Source: JAAXGI01 sp965206975 (GTDB lineage Bacteria > Gemmatimonadota > Gemmatimonadetes > Longimicrobiales > Gaopeijiaceae). Taken from it: a stretch of DNA of 64,000 bases. The position numbers and the translations under genes are program-made. The DNA lies in contig OZ242253.1 of assembly GCA_965206975.1 (NCBI GenBank), positions 3,162,001 to 3,226,000 on the forward strand. The letters are read 5' to 3'. Position 1 is the first letter of the stretch; the number at the start of each line of letters is the position of its first letter. Of the stretch, positions 53,935 through 61,632 are shown piece by piece. A model generated the notes under the pieces. That model searched no databases. It was not told the origin of the DNA and was given only the letters and a program-made list of their open reading frames with translations.

Positions 53935-54957
53935 ATGACGCCGAAGCAGGGGTCCCGGGCGTTCTGGATCCAGGAACCCGGGAGAGGAGAGATCTTGAGG
54001 CGGGATCTACCCCCGAGGCAAGAGGACGAGGTACTCGTGCGCACCCTCTTCTCGGGGATCAGCCGGGGAACCGAGTCCCTCGTATTCCGCGGACGCGTCC
54101 CCGCCTCCCAGCACGAGACGATGAGGGCACCCTTCCAGGAGGGGAGCTTCCCTGGCCCGGTCAAGTACGGCTACGCGAGCGTCGGCGAGGTGATCGAGGG
54201 CGACGGCAGGGCGGCGGGTGCGCTTCTCGGCCAGAGGGTCTTCTCCCTCTACCCCCATCAGAACGTGTATCACGTGCCCGCCTCCGCGGTGACGGCGCTT
54301 CCTCCCGGGCTCCCGCCGGCGAGGGCCGTTCTCGCTGCGAACATGGAGACGGCCGTGAATGCGGTGTGGGATGGGGGCGCCTCCGCGGGCGACCGCATTG
54401 TGGTCATCGGCGCGGGGGTGGTGGGTCTCCTCATCGGCTGGCTCTGCCGGCAGGTGCCGGGAACGGAGGTCGTCGGAGTCGACCGAAACCCGCGCCGCAC
54501 CGAGGCTGCGGAGGCGCTCGGCATCGCGTTTCGGGACGAGCCTCCCCGAGGCGGGGCGGCCGATCTCGTGTTCCACGCGAGCGGGAGTCCAGCGGGTCTC
54601 AGGAGTGCGATCGAGTCGGCGGCCGTCGAGGGGACGATCATCGAGGTCAGCTGGTACGGGGACGAGTCCGTGAGCCTCCCCCTCGGCGAGGCCTTTCACT
54701 CCCGCCGGCTCCTCCTTCGGAGCAGCCAGGTCGGTCGCATCCCGCCGGGCCGCTCCTCCCGTTGGGACACCCGGAGGAGGATCGCACTCGCCCTCTCGCT
54801 CCTTCGGGATGCGGCCCTTGACGTCCTCATCTCGGGCGAGAGCGACTTCGAGGAGCTCCCGGCCGTGATGGAGCGTCTGAGCACGGCACCGGGAGAGGAG
54901 CTCTGCCACCGTATCCGCTACCGGCCAGGCCCGGGCAGCAAAGAGGAGGACGCCTGA
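53935..54957 (+). CDS. MDR-superfamily (zinc-binding alcohol dehydrogenase-like) oxidoreductase
   Basis: 340 residues from the ATG at 53935 (Shine-Dalgarno CCGGAGGGAG). A GroES-like N-terminal domain (VRTLFSGISRGTESLVFRGR; GPVKYGYASVGEVIEG) precedes a Rossmann domain (RIVVIGAGVVGLLIGWLCRQ). The classical GHE catalytic-zinc motif is replaced by KYGYASVGE and no structural Cys-rich zinc loop is seen, so it is a divergent NAD(P)-dependent reductase. Ends directly at the PTPS-like start codon, and the next three genes abut or overlap: a co-transcribed unit. The substrate is unknown; by context a pterin- or pyrimidine-derived carbonyl or side-chain alcohol. Confidence 0.75.
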   Translation: MTPKQGSRAFWIQEPGRGEILRRDLPPRQEDEVLVRTLFSGISRGTESLVFRGRVPASQHETMRAPFQEGSFPGPVKYGYASVGEVIEGDGRAAGALLGQRVFSLYPHQNVYHVPASAVTALPPGLPPARAVLAANMETAVNAVWDGGASAGDRIVVIGAGVVGLLIGWLCRQVPGTEVVGVDRNPRRTEAAEALGIAFRDEPPRGGAADLVFHASGSPAGLRSAIESAAVEGTIIEVSWYGDESVSLPLGEAFHSRRLLLRSSQVGRIPPGRSSRWDTRRRIALALSLLRDAALDVLISGESDFEELPAVMERLSTAPGEELCHRIRYRPGPGSKEEDA

Positions 54958-55356
54958 GTGTACAGCCTGAATGTCCGAGACCACTTCATGATCGCCCACA
55001 GCTTCCGGGGAAGCACCTTCGGGCCGGCGCAGGAGCTTCACGGCGCCACCTACGTGGTGGACGCGACCTTCCGTCGGGAGACGCTCGACGAGGAGGGGCT
55101 CGTCGTCGACATCGGACGCGCGTCGAAAGCGCTGAATGCCGTGCTGGACGGGCTCAACTACCGGAACCTGGATGAGGAGCCGGCCTTCCGCGGGGAGAAT
55201 ACGACGACGGAATTCCTCGCCCGGGAGATCCACGAACGGCTCGTGGCGGCGATCCGCGAGGGAGAGCTCGGCCCTGCGGCAACGGGCCTCTCCTCCATCC
55301 GCGTCACGCTCCACGAGTCCCACGTCGCGTGGGGCAGCTACGAAGGCCCCGTTTGA
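54958..55356 (+). CDS. divergent 6-pyruvoyltetrahydropterin synthase / QueD-like protein
   Basis: 132 residues from a GTG. The T-fold is recognisable: FMIAHSFRG, ELHGATYVVDATF, GLVVDIGRASKALNAVLDGL, NTTTEFLAREIHERLV and HESHVAWGSYEG. In PTPS and QueD, zinc is held by His in the first motif and by both His of LHGHxY, and a Cys four residues before the first of these is catalytic. Here His14 and His28 remain, but the third ligand is Ala30 (LHGA) and the Cys position is Ala24. The enzyme has therefore probably changed chemistry or metal site. Overlaps the glycosyltransferase start (TTGA). Confidence 0.75.
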   Translation: MYSLNVRDHFMIAHSFRGSTFGPAQELHGATYVVDATFRRETLDEEGLVVDIGRASKALNAVLDGLNYRNLDEEPAFRGENTTTEFLAREIHERLVAAIREGELGPAATGLSSIRVTLHESHVAWGSYEGPV

Positions 55357-56471
55357 CGGCGGCCGGGACGCTCTGCCTCCTCGTTCCCGGCCCTCTCGAG
55401 CAGCGCACCGGAGGCTATCTCTACAACCGGCGCATGATGGTCTCCCTCCGGGCCCGGGGGTGGAGGGTGACCGTTCCGCCCCTCGCGGGACGCTTCCCCG
55501 ACCCCGACCAGCGGGCCCGGGAGGCCGTTGGCGACGCGCTCGCGGCGCTCCCGGCCGACGCCACCGCGCTGATCGACAGCCTCGCCCTCCCCGCGCTTGC
55601 AGGGGTGCCGTCCGGTGCGGTCCGGGGCCGGAGGGTCGTCGCCCTCGTCCACCACCTGGTCTCGGACGAGACGGGCCTTCCGCCGGGGGTCGAGCGCTCG
55701 CTCCGCACGCGGGAGCGGGAGGCGCTCGCCCGCGCGTCGGGCGTCATCGTCACGAGCCCGTACACCGCGAAGAGGGTCGGCGCGGCCGGAGCGGATCCGG
55801 AGCGGATCCGCGTCGTCGTCCCCGGAACGGATCCCGCCCCGGCCGCGAAGGGACCCCCGGCGGGCGACCCACCGATGCTCCTCTGCGTCGGCTCCCTCGT
55901 CCCCCGGAAAGGGCAGGACATCCTCGTCCGGGCGCTCGCCCGAGAGCGGGAGCGGCGGTGGCGGTGCATCCTCGCGGGCTCCACCGGGCGGGATCCGGCC
56001 TTCTCCCGCCGGGTGCGACGCCTCGCGAGTGAAGAGGGCCTTGAGGGCCGGATCGAGTTCACCGGGGAGTGCACCGAGCAGGAGCTCGCCGCGCTATACG
56101 ACCGCGCCTCCATCTTCGTCCTCCCGTCGCACTTCGAGGGGTACGGGATGGCGCTCACGGAGGCGCTCGCCCGCGGGCTTCCGGTGATCTCGACGACGGG
56201 CGGCGCGATCCCGCACACGGTGCCCGGGGACGCGGGGATCCTCGTCCCCGCGGGAGATGCCGAAGCGCTCGGGGAGGCGGTCGCTTCCCTGGTGGAAGAC
56301 CGCTCCGGGGAGGCTGGCCGGAGAGCGAGCCTCGCGGCTGCCGCCCGCCGTCACGCAGCGAGCCTCCCGGACTGGGAGCGGCAGGCGGGCGCCTTCGCCG
56401 AAGCGCTCGGGGATCTCGGGTCCCCCGCCCCGCCGCCCCGGAAGGGATGCGATGCGCCGACGGGAGGGTGA
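55353..56471 (+). CDS. GT4-type glycosyltransferase
   Basis: A 372-residue GT-B enzyme from a TTG overlapping the PTPS-like stop. N-terminal landmarks are LCLLVPGPLEQRTGGYLYNR (donor/acceptor glycine loop). C-terminal landmarks are LLCVGSLVPRKGQDILVRAL and IFVLPSHFEGYGMALTEALA, the GT4 E-x7-E nucleotide-sugar motif, then RGLPVISTTGGAIPHTVPGD. It is soluble or peripherally membrane-bound. In this context it probably glycosylates the cluster's heterocyclic product. Its stop codon coincides with the start of an IS30 fragment, so a few C-terminal residues may have been replaced. Confidence 0.85.
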   Translation: MTAAGTLCLLVPGPLEQRTGGYLYNRRMMVSLRARGWRVTVPPLAGRFPDPDQRAREAVGDALAALPADATALIDSLALPALAGVPSGAVRGRRVVALVHHLVSDETGLPPGVERSLRTREREALARASGVIVTSPYTAKRVGAAGADPERIRVVVPGTDPAPAAKGPPAGDPPMLLCVGSLVPRKGQDILVRALARERERRWRCILAGSTGRDPAFSRRVRRLASEEGLEGRIEFTGECTEQELAALYDRASIFVLPSHFEGYGMALTEALARGLPVISTTGGAIPHTVPGDAGILVPAGDAEALGEAVASLVEDRSGEAGRRASLAAAARRHAASLPDWERQAGAFAEALGDLGSPAPPPRKGCDAPTGG

Positions 56472-56615
56472 GCGAAGCGGACCGGCTCGAGGTTGGGGAT
56501 CGGGTCAGGAGCGGGCAGACACACGCCGAAATCGCGGCGGCGGTCAGGTGTTCGACCAAATTGATCCAACGGCTATTGAGGTGCACCGGCAGGTTGGCAC
56601 CGCGGGGTCAACCCC
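56468..56615 (+). mobile_element. IS30-family transposase N-terminal fragment
   Basis: The frame reads VSEADRLEVGDRVRSGQTHA, then EIAAAVRCSTKLIQRLLRCT and GRLAPRG, the helix-turn-helix start of IS30-type transposases. The catalytic core is absent; sequence breaks off at the 3' end of the convergent cyclase gene. Marks the left edge of a foreign insertion in the biosynthetic cluster. Confidence 0.65.
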
Positions 56616-56617
56616 GT

Positions 56618-57625
56618 TCAGAACATCGCGATCGGGTTGACCGGCGAGCCGGTGCCGTTCGGAATAGGCAGCGGCGCGATGGTGACCATGAACTCCCAGC
56701 GGCTCCGCTCCGCAGCGGCATTCGCGAGCGCCTGGAAGTCGGCCCGGTCCAGAACCTGGATCCCGAGGATCGTCAGCGCGAAGTTGTGCAGCGCGGTGCG
56801 GGGCAGGTCGCCTTCGGGTTGCGGCGCGTAACCCGGCGTTTCCCAGCCCGCCACCGCGACGTCACGCTCCTTCAGCCACGGGATCACGTTGTTGTCGAGG
56901 CCTGCCGCCTCGCGACCGGTGTCGAACGGCCCGAGGGCGTCCTGGCGGGCCCAGCGTCCCCAGCGCACCAGGAACGCGTCACCGGGACCGACGCGGACGC
57001 CGGCCATCTCCTCCCAGGCTTCCAGATCCTCGACCGTGATGCGCGTCCCCGGCTCCAGCCACGACACTCCCTTCAGCCGCGGAATGTCATACAGGACGCC
57101 GCGCGTCACGATGCCGTTCTTCATCGTCATGATGGAGTTCTTCTCGGCGCCTTCCTCCATTGTGACGAGCCCGTCGACGTCATAGCCGTTCCACATCTTG
57201 CCGTCGAAGAAGACGTGGGCGAACGCATCGAGGTGGGTGGTGCCGGGTCCGTGGATGCACGGATACGCGATCTCGTCGGCGGCTCCCGTTCGGGTGGCAC
57301 GGACCATCTGCCACTCGACCGGGCACGGCACGTCGACGCTCACGTAGTTCTGCGCGTTGGACGCCAGGGACACCGTGAACCCCTCGCTGACGAGCGCCGC
57401 CGCGGCGGCGCGCTTGGCCGGCGTGACGAGGTTGAACATGCCCAGTTCGTCGTCCGGGCCCCAGCGACCCCAGTTTGAGAGCTCCACGAGCCAGCGATCG
57501 AACTGCTCCTGGCTCACGAGCGGAGGATCGGATGATTCCTGCGTCGACGTCGGAGCCTGTCCCCTCATGGCAAGAGCAATCGCCAAGGCGGCGGCGACGA
57601 TCCCGCCAGTCCACCATATCTTCAT
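56618..57625 (-). CDS. exported cyclase-family (kynurenine formamidase-like) hydrolase
   Basis: 335 residues with a signal peptide or anchor (GGIVAAALAIALAMRGQA). The metal-binding core of the PF04199 family is present: CIHGPGTTHLDAFAHVFFDG (HxGTxxDxxxH type), with NGIVTRGVLYDIPRLKG and GPGDAFLVRWGRWARQDALG. Family members hydrolyse N-formylkynurenine, isatin or similar amides and lactones; here the acidic/hydrophobic composition suggests a periplasmic protein. It lies between IS30 and IS21 remnants and is probably a passenger of the insertion rather than part of the pterin-like cluster. Confidence 0.8.
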   Translation of the reverse strand: MKIWWTGGIVAAALAIALAMRGQAPTSTQESSDPPLVSQEQFDRWLVELSNWGRWGPDDELGMFNLVTPAKRAAAAALVSEGFTVSLASNAQNYVSVDVPCPVEWQMVRATRTGAADEIAYPCIHGPGTTHLDAFAHVFFDGKMWNGYDVDGLVTMEEGAEKNSIMTMKNGIVTRGVLYDIPRLKGVSWLEPGTRITVEDLEAWEEMAGVRVGPGDAFLVRWGRWARQDALGPFDTGREAAGLDNNVIPWLKERDVAVAGWETPGYAPQPEGDLPRTALHNFALTILGIQVLDRADFQALANAAAERSRWEFMVTIAPLPIPNGTGSPVNPIAMF

Positions 57626-57885
57626 GACTCCCCCCGCTCGTATGTCCGACTACTCGCCGCTGGGGTCCGCCACCGTCATCTCCGATGCATCTTCAACGAC
57701 CCATCGGTCTGGTGCTCGAGGATCCGCAGCAGCTTGCCACCGCCCGAAGACACCTCTCCGGTTTCGACAGTGCAGGAGCGCGACTTGGAAGCGGTGCTTG
57801 AGTCCGAGCGTCGCGGCCACTACCGGAAGCTGTCAAGCGCGATTGAGCCGGAGAACAACGTCGTGCCGTCCGCCCGCACCGGTTC
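57626..57885. other. short non-coding stretch within the inserted island
   Basis: 260 bases between the cyclase start and the first recognisable IS21 homology. The region presumably includes the cyclase promoter; no gene is supported. Confidence 0.4.
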
Positions 57886-58478
57886 GTGGCTCCGGATGAG
57901 GGACCACGGAGGGACGGGAGGGCGGATCAGCCCACGGCGTTGGACGGCTACACCGAGGCGGTCGCAGAGGTGCGCCGGGCGTTGGGGGATGGCCAGCTGA
58001 CGGGCGAGGATCGTCCGGTACAGGTTCCCCAGATCTACGAGCCCCTGGTCCGGGATCGCGGGTACGAGGGCAGCCATCAGGCGGTGGTTCGGCACCGGAG
58101 GCGCAAGCATGAGAGGCCGCGGCTACGGGCCTCAGGCAAGTGGAGACACCGCCGGGTGCGCAGGCGCAGCACGACTGGGTTCGAGATGCGGGTGCCGCTC
58201 GGGGGTCGAGAGCGGCGGGTGCAGGCGCTGATCGGCATGCTGTCTCCTAGCCGGGCGAAATCTTGCAGGGTGACTGAGGATCAGAGTCAGCTGGGATGGC
58301 GCACGGGCCACCTTGAGCTGTTCGGTCGCTACGGGGTATGCCGCTGTGGGTCCGGATCGACAACCTGTAGACGGGGGTGGCGAAGGGCGCGGGACCGACG
58401 GCCGTCTTGAACCGCTCCTACGAGGTGTTTGCACGCACGGCGGGTTCGAGATAGATCCGTGCCAGCCGACCACCCTGG
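57886..58478 (+). mobile_element. IS21-family IstA transposase remnant, multiply frameshifted
   Basis: Fragments in several frames match IstA in order: VRDRGYEGSHQAVVRH; AQHDW; FEMRVPLGGRERRVQALIGM; LSPSRAKSCRVTEDQSQLGW then HLELFGRYG; RIDNL, a stop, GVAKGAGPTAVLNRSYEVFA; and FEIDPCQPTTLE. At least four frame changes and stops make it a dead relic. Homology ends about 12 bases before the methyltransferase ATG, so the insertion boundary sits right at that gene's start. Confidence 0.7.
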
Positions 58479-58489
58479 AGCTGACCGGA

Positions 58490-59347
58490 ATGGTGGGAAC
58501 CGAGTACGCGGCCTTCGACACCGGGTGGCTTGCACTCCGCGAGCCGGCGGACCACCGCTCCCGGAGCGCCGGACTCGTCGAGGCGCTCGCGCTCCGGTGG
58601 CGGGAGCGGGGCTCATGGCGGATCCTGGACCTCGGGAGCGGCACGGGCTCGAACCTCCGCTTCCTCGCCCCCCGGATCCCCGCGCCGCAGGAGTGGACGC
58701 TCCTCGACCGGGATCCGGAGCTCCTCGGCGAGGTCGGCTCCGGGCGGCCCCCGGTTCGAGTGCGAAGCGTCGTGGGCGACCTGGCCTCCGAGGGACTCGC
58801 GCTCGTGGCGGGTGCCCACCTCGTCACGGCGTCCGCCCTCCTGGATCTCGTCTCCGCACGCTGGCTCGCCGAGCTCATCGCCTCCTGCCGGGCCCACGGA
58901 TGCGCCGTCCTGTTCAGCCTCACATACGATGGTGAGATCCGCTGGCTCCCGGGGCCCGGGAGCCGCGCGTCCGGGTCCACGGAGCGGGAAGCAGCCACCC
59001 GGATCGAGGACCCGCTGGACGGGACCGTCCTCGAGGCGGTGAACGAGCACCAGCTCCGCGACAAGGGGCTGGACCCGGCTCTCGGCCCGAGTGCCACAGA
59101 CGCCGCGCTCCAGCTCCTCCGGGGCGCGGGCTACGAGACACGCACAGCGCCGAGCGCGTGGCGCCTCGGACCCGCCGACGCGACCCTCGCCCGGCGCCTT
59201 GTGCGCGGATGGGAGGAGGCGGCCGGGGAAGTGCAGCCGCAGAAGAGGGCAGCCCTCCGGGCGTGGGCGGACCGGAAGCTCGGCCTCATCGAGGAGGGGT
59301 CCTTCGAGTTGCGGGTCGGCCACCAGGACCTCCTCGCCCTTCCCTGA
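58490..59347 (+). CDS. class I SAM-dependent methyltransferase
   Basis: 285 residues from the ATG at 58490: MVGTEYAAFDTGWLALREPA, a family-like opening, then the SAM motif WRILDLGSGTGSNLRFLAPR (GxGxG), motif II EWTLLDRDPELL, and HLVTASALLDLVSARWLAEL. The substrate cannot be told; relatives sit in similar clusters with PTPS, GTP cyclohydrolase II and glycosyltransferase genes. An IS21 remnant ends ~12 bases upstream, so the gene has lost its original upstream region and perhaps a few N-terminal residues. It may be expressed from a new promoter in the remnant. Confidence 0.8.
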   Translation: MVGTEYAAFDTGWLALREPADHRSRSAGLVEALALRWRERGSWRILDLGSGTGSNLRFLAPRIPAPQEWTLLDRDPELLGEVGSGRPPVRVRSVVGDLASEGLALVAGAHLVTASALLDLVSARWLAELIASCRAHGCAVLFSLTYDGEIRWLPGPGSRASGSTEREAATRIEDPLDGTVLEAVNEHQLRDKGLDPALGPSATDAALQLLRGAGYETRTAPSAWRLGPADATLARRLVRGWEEAAGEVQPQKRAALRAWADRKLGLIEEGSFELRVGHQDLLALP

Positions 59348-59440
59348 GCCCTGGGTCGGCCGTTCGACGGGGCATCCGGGGCGGCCCCCCGGAGCGCCCC
59401 GGCCCCCCACGACCCCCAACACCGGCGAGCCACTACCTCC

Positions 59441-60289
59441 TCACCGAAGGTCCAGATCGAAGAGGATGTCGCTCCCGAGCCGGAAGTGTCGCGCCCTGGG
59501 CCGAAGCGCCTCGGAGAGCCGGTCGATCGGAGGAAGCTCGAGGGACGGCGTGCCGCTTCCGATCAGGACCGGTGCCACCGTGACCTGGAGCCGGTCGAGC
59601 GCCCCCGCCTCCAGGAACCCGGAGACCGTCCGTCCGCCCCCCTCGACGAGGACGCGGCCGAGCCCGAGCCCCCCGAGGCGCGCGAGGATCAGCGCAGGGT
59701 CGATCCACCCCTCGTCCGATGCCGGGAGGAGGAGGTCAGGATCCCCGGTTCCTTCCCCCTCCCCGGAGCCCCGGGGAAGCGCCCGGATGCGGATCGTCCG
59801 CGCAGCACCGTTCGTGAACACCCTGTGGCCCGGGTCCAGCCGCCCCGACGGATCCAGGACGACGCGGACGGGATTCTCTCCGGGAACCTCCCGGACCGTG
59901 AGCTGCGGGTCGTCGGACACGACCGTGCCGGCCCCAACCACCACGGCGTCGACGAGCGCCCGGAGCCGGTGGAGACGTCGGATGTCGTCGGGACCCGTTA
60001 CGTAGTGCGAGTCGCCGCTTGCGGTGGCGATGCGTCCGTCGAGGCTTTGGCCGATCTGCGCCACCGCGAGGCGGCTCGTCAGCGTAAGCGGGACGAAGAG
60101 TTCGAGGACGCCACTTGCGGCCTCGGTGAGTGTACCGGCAACATTCCATGCGCCGGAAGGGTCTACCTGAAGCGATATGTCCGGGAAGGATTCATGGCGC
60201 ACCCGGCACGCCTCCCCGGCGCCGAATGCAGCGGGCTCCAGCTTGCGGACGAGATCCCACGCGATGTCCTCATCGATCCGTGTCACCAA
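59441..60289 (-). CDS. RibD C-terminal-domain (dihydrofolate-reductase-fold) reductase
   Basis: 282 residues. The C-terminal ~200 residues are the RibD_C reductase: AQIGQSLDGRIATASGDSHY, VDAVVVGAGTVVSDDPQLTV, RVLVEGGGRTVSGFLEAG and LIGSGTPSLELP. The zinc deaminase domain of RibD is absent. The first ~85 residues are a separate, unrecognised region. By family it would reduce the ribosyl group of a pyrimidine or pterin intermediate using NADPH. It is minus strand, head-to-head with the GTP cyclohydrolase II-like gene, and their start regions overlap (60264-60289), so expression must be coordinated or alternative starts used. Its own start is a TTG or GTG at 60286-60289. Confidence 0.82.
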   Translation of the reverse strand: MVTRIDEDIAWDLVRKLEPAAFGAGEACRVRHESFPDISLQVDPSGAWNVAGTLTEAASGVLELFVPLTLTSRLAVAQIGQSLDGRIATASGDSHYVTGPDDIRRLHRLRALVDAVVVGAGTVVSDDPQLTVREVPGENPVRVVLDPSGRLDPGHRVFTNGAARTIRIRALPRGSGEGEGTGDPDLLLPASDEGWIDPALILARLGGLGLGRVLVEGGGRTVSGFLEAGALDRLQVTVAPVLIGSGTPSLELPPIDRLSEALRPRARHFRLGSDILFDLDLR

Positions 60290-61526
60290 TGAAGCTCCTC
60301 GCGAAGTTCGAGCGAGCGTGCACAGGGTGGAGCGCGGCCTCTTCGAGTTGACGCGCGGTCAGCCCCTCTGTGTGACGGGCCCCGCTTCGGCGGAGCCCGC
60401 CCGCCCTCTCCTCGTGGCTGCCGTCGAGAGCCTCGAGGCCTCGACGCTGACGTGGCTCCGGGAGCTCGCCGCCGCTCCCCCCCGCCTCGTCCTCACCGCG
60501 TCCCGGGCGCGAGCGATGGGGCTCCCGGCCGAGTGGGCTTCCCGCACCACCGCGGGCGTCCTCGGGAATGGCCAGCGAAACGGCGACGGGAGGGCGGGAG
60601 CGCTCTCCCTCGCCCTCCCCGCCGACGCGACGGCCCGAGAGATCCTGAGCCTCGCGGCGGCTTCGGGCAAGCACGTCCCTGCAGCCGCGGAGCTCCGGGC
60701 CGCCTCTCCGCGCGAGGCGGCCGCGCTCGCACTCGCCCGGCTCGGACGGCTCCTCCCGGCCCTCGTCTCCGCCGAGGTCGGGCCGGCCGGAGCTTCGGGG
60801 GCCGGGGACGAGCTCCGCCGCCGCGGCGTGATGGAGATCCGCGCCTCGGAGATCGAGCGCGTTGCCGGAGCGGGAGCCCTCGGCGTCCGCCGGATCACCG
60901 AGGCGCCCGTCCCGCTCGAGGAGGCGGAGGACGCGCGCTTCGTCCTCTTCCGGGAGGCGGGAGGCCTCTACGAGCACGTCGCGATCCTGATCGGGCATCC
61001 GGAGAGCTGGCCGGATCCGGTGCCCGTCCGGCTCCATTCGGCGTGTCTGACGGGTGACCTCTTCGGCAGCCTCCGCTGCGACTGCGGCGACCAGCTCCGC
61101 GGGAGCCTTCGGGCCTTCGTCGCGAAGGGTGGCGGGGTCCTCCTCTATCTTGCGCAGGAGGGGAGAGGGATCGGCCTCGCGAACAAGCTCCGCGCATACG
61201 CGCTCCAGGAGGAGGGGCTGGACACGATCGAGGCGGACTGCACGCTCGGCTTCGGACCCGACGAACGCACGTACGAGGTCGCCGTCTCCATGCTCGCGGA
61301 GTTCGGGATCCGGCGCGTCGAGCTCCTCACCAACAACCCCGAGAAGGTCGAGGCACTCGAGGCCGGGGGGATCGAGGTGCTCCGCCGGGTGCCGCTTCAC
61401 GGCACGCTGAACCGGCACAACCTCCCGTACGTCCGCGCCAAGGTGCACCGGGCCGGCCACTGGCTCGAGGGGATGCTCGCGGGGAAGGCCGCGCACGGGA
61501 ACACCCCGGGGGACGAGCCCGCCTGA
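60264..61526 (+). CDS. ribA: GTP cyclohydrolase II with degenerate N-terminal domain
   Basis: 420 residues from the ATG at 60264 (a GTG at 60318 is another candidate). The C-terminal half is GCH II: VPVRLHSACLTGDLFGSLRC and DCGDQL (zinc Cys), GVLLYLAQEGRGIGLANKLR, IEADCTLGFGPDERTYEVAV and VELLTNNPEKVEAL. It should open GTP to 2,5-diamino-6-ribosylamino-pyrimidinone 5'-phosphate plus formate. The first ~200 residues are a RibB-like-length domain lacking the acidic DHBP synthase active site, a form seen outside normal riboflavin operons. Placed with RibD_C, PTPS-like, GT, MT and creatininase genes, it likely supplies a GTP-derived precursor to a dedicated pathway. Confidence 0.88.
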   Translation: MSSSIRVTNEAPREVRASVHRVERGLFELTRGQPLCVTGPASAEPARPLLVAAVESLEASTLTWLRELAAAPPRLVLTASRARAMGLPAEWASRTTAGVLGNGQRNGDGRAGALSLALPADATAREILSLAAASGKHVPAAAELRAASPREAAALALARLGRLLPALVSAEVGPAGASGAGDELRRRGVMEIRASEIERVAGAGALGVRRITEAPVPLEEAEDARFVLFREAGGLYEHVAILIGHPESWPDPVPVRLHSACLTGDLFGSLRCDCGDQLRGSLRAFVAKGGGVLLYLAQEGRGIGLANKLRAYALQEEGLDTIEADCTLGFGPDERTYEVAVSMLAEFGIRRVELLTNNPEKVEALEAGGIEVLRRVPLHGTLNRHNLPYVRAKVHRAGHWLEGMLAGKAAHGNTPGDEPA

Positions 61527-61632
61527 CGCGCCTCCCGGACCACGAGTCGGTGGCGGTGCGGGGGGCTCAGGCGAGAAGCGGGCCGCGGGCCGCGGAGCTG
61601 GCGGAGCGGGAGAGTGCGCGGAGTCGGTCGCG

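Noticed and set aside
59441..61526. RibD_C and GCH II genes as the organism's ordinary riboflavin operon.
   Set aside because: RibD lacks its deaminase domain, ribE/ribH are absent, the genes are divergent, and the neighbours are PTPS-like, GT, MT and creatininase genes; still, I cannot see the rest of the genome.
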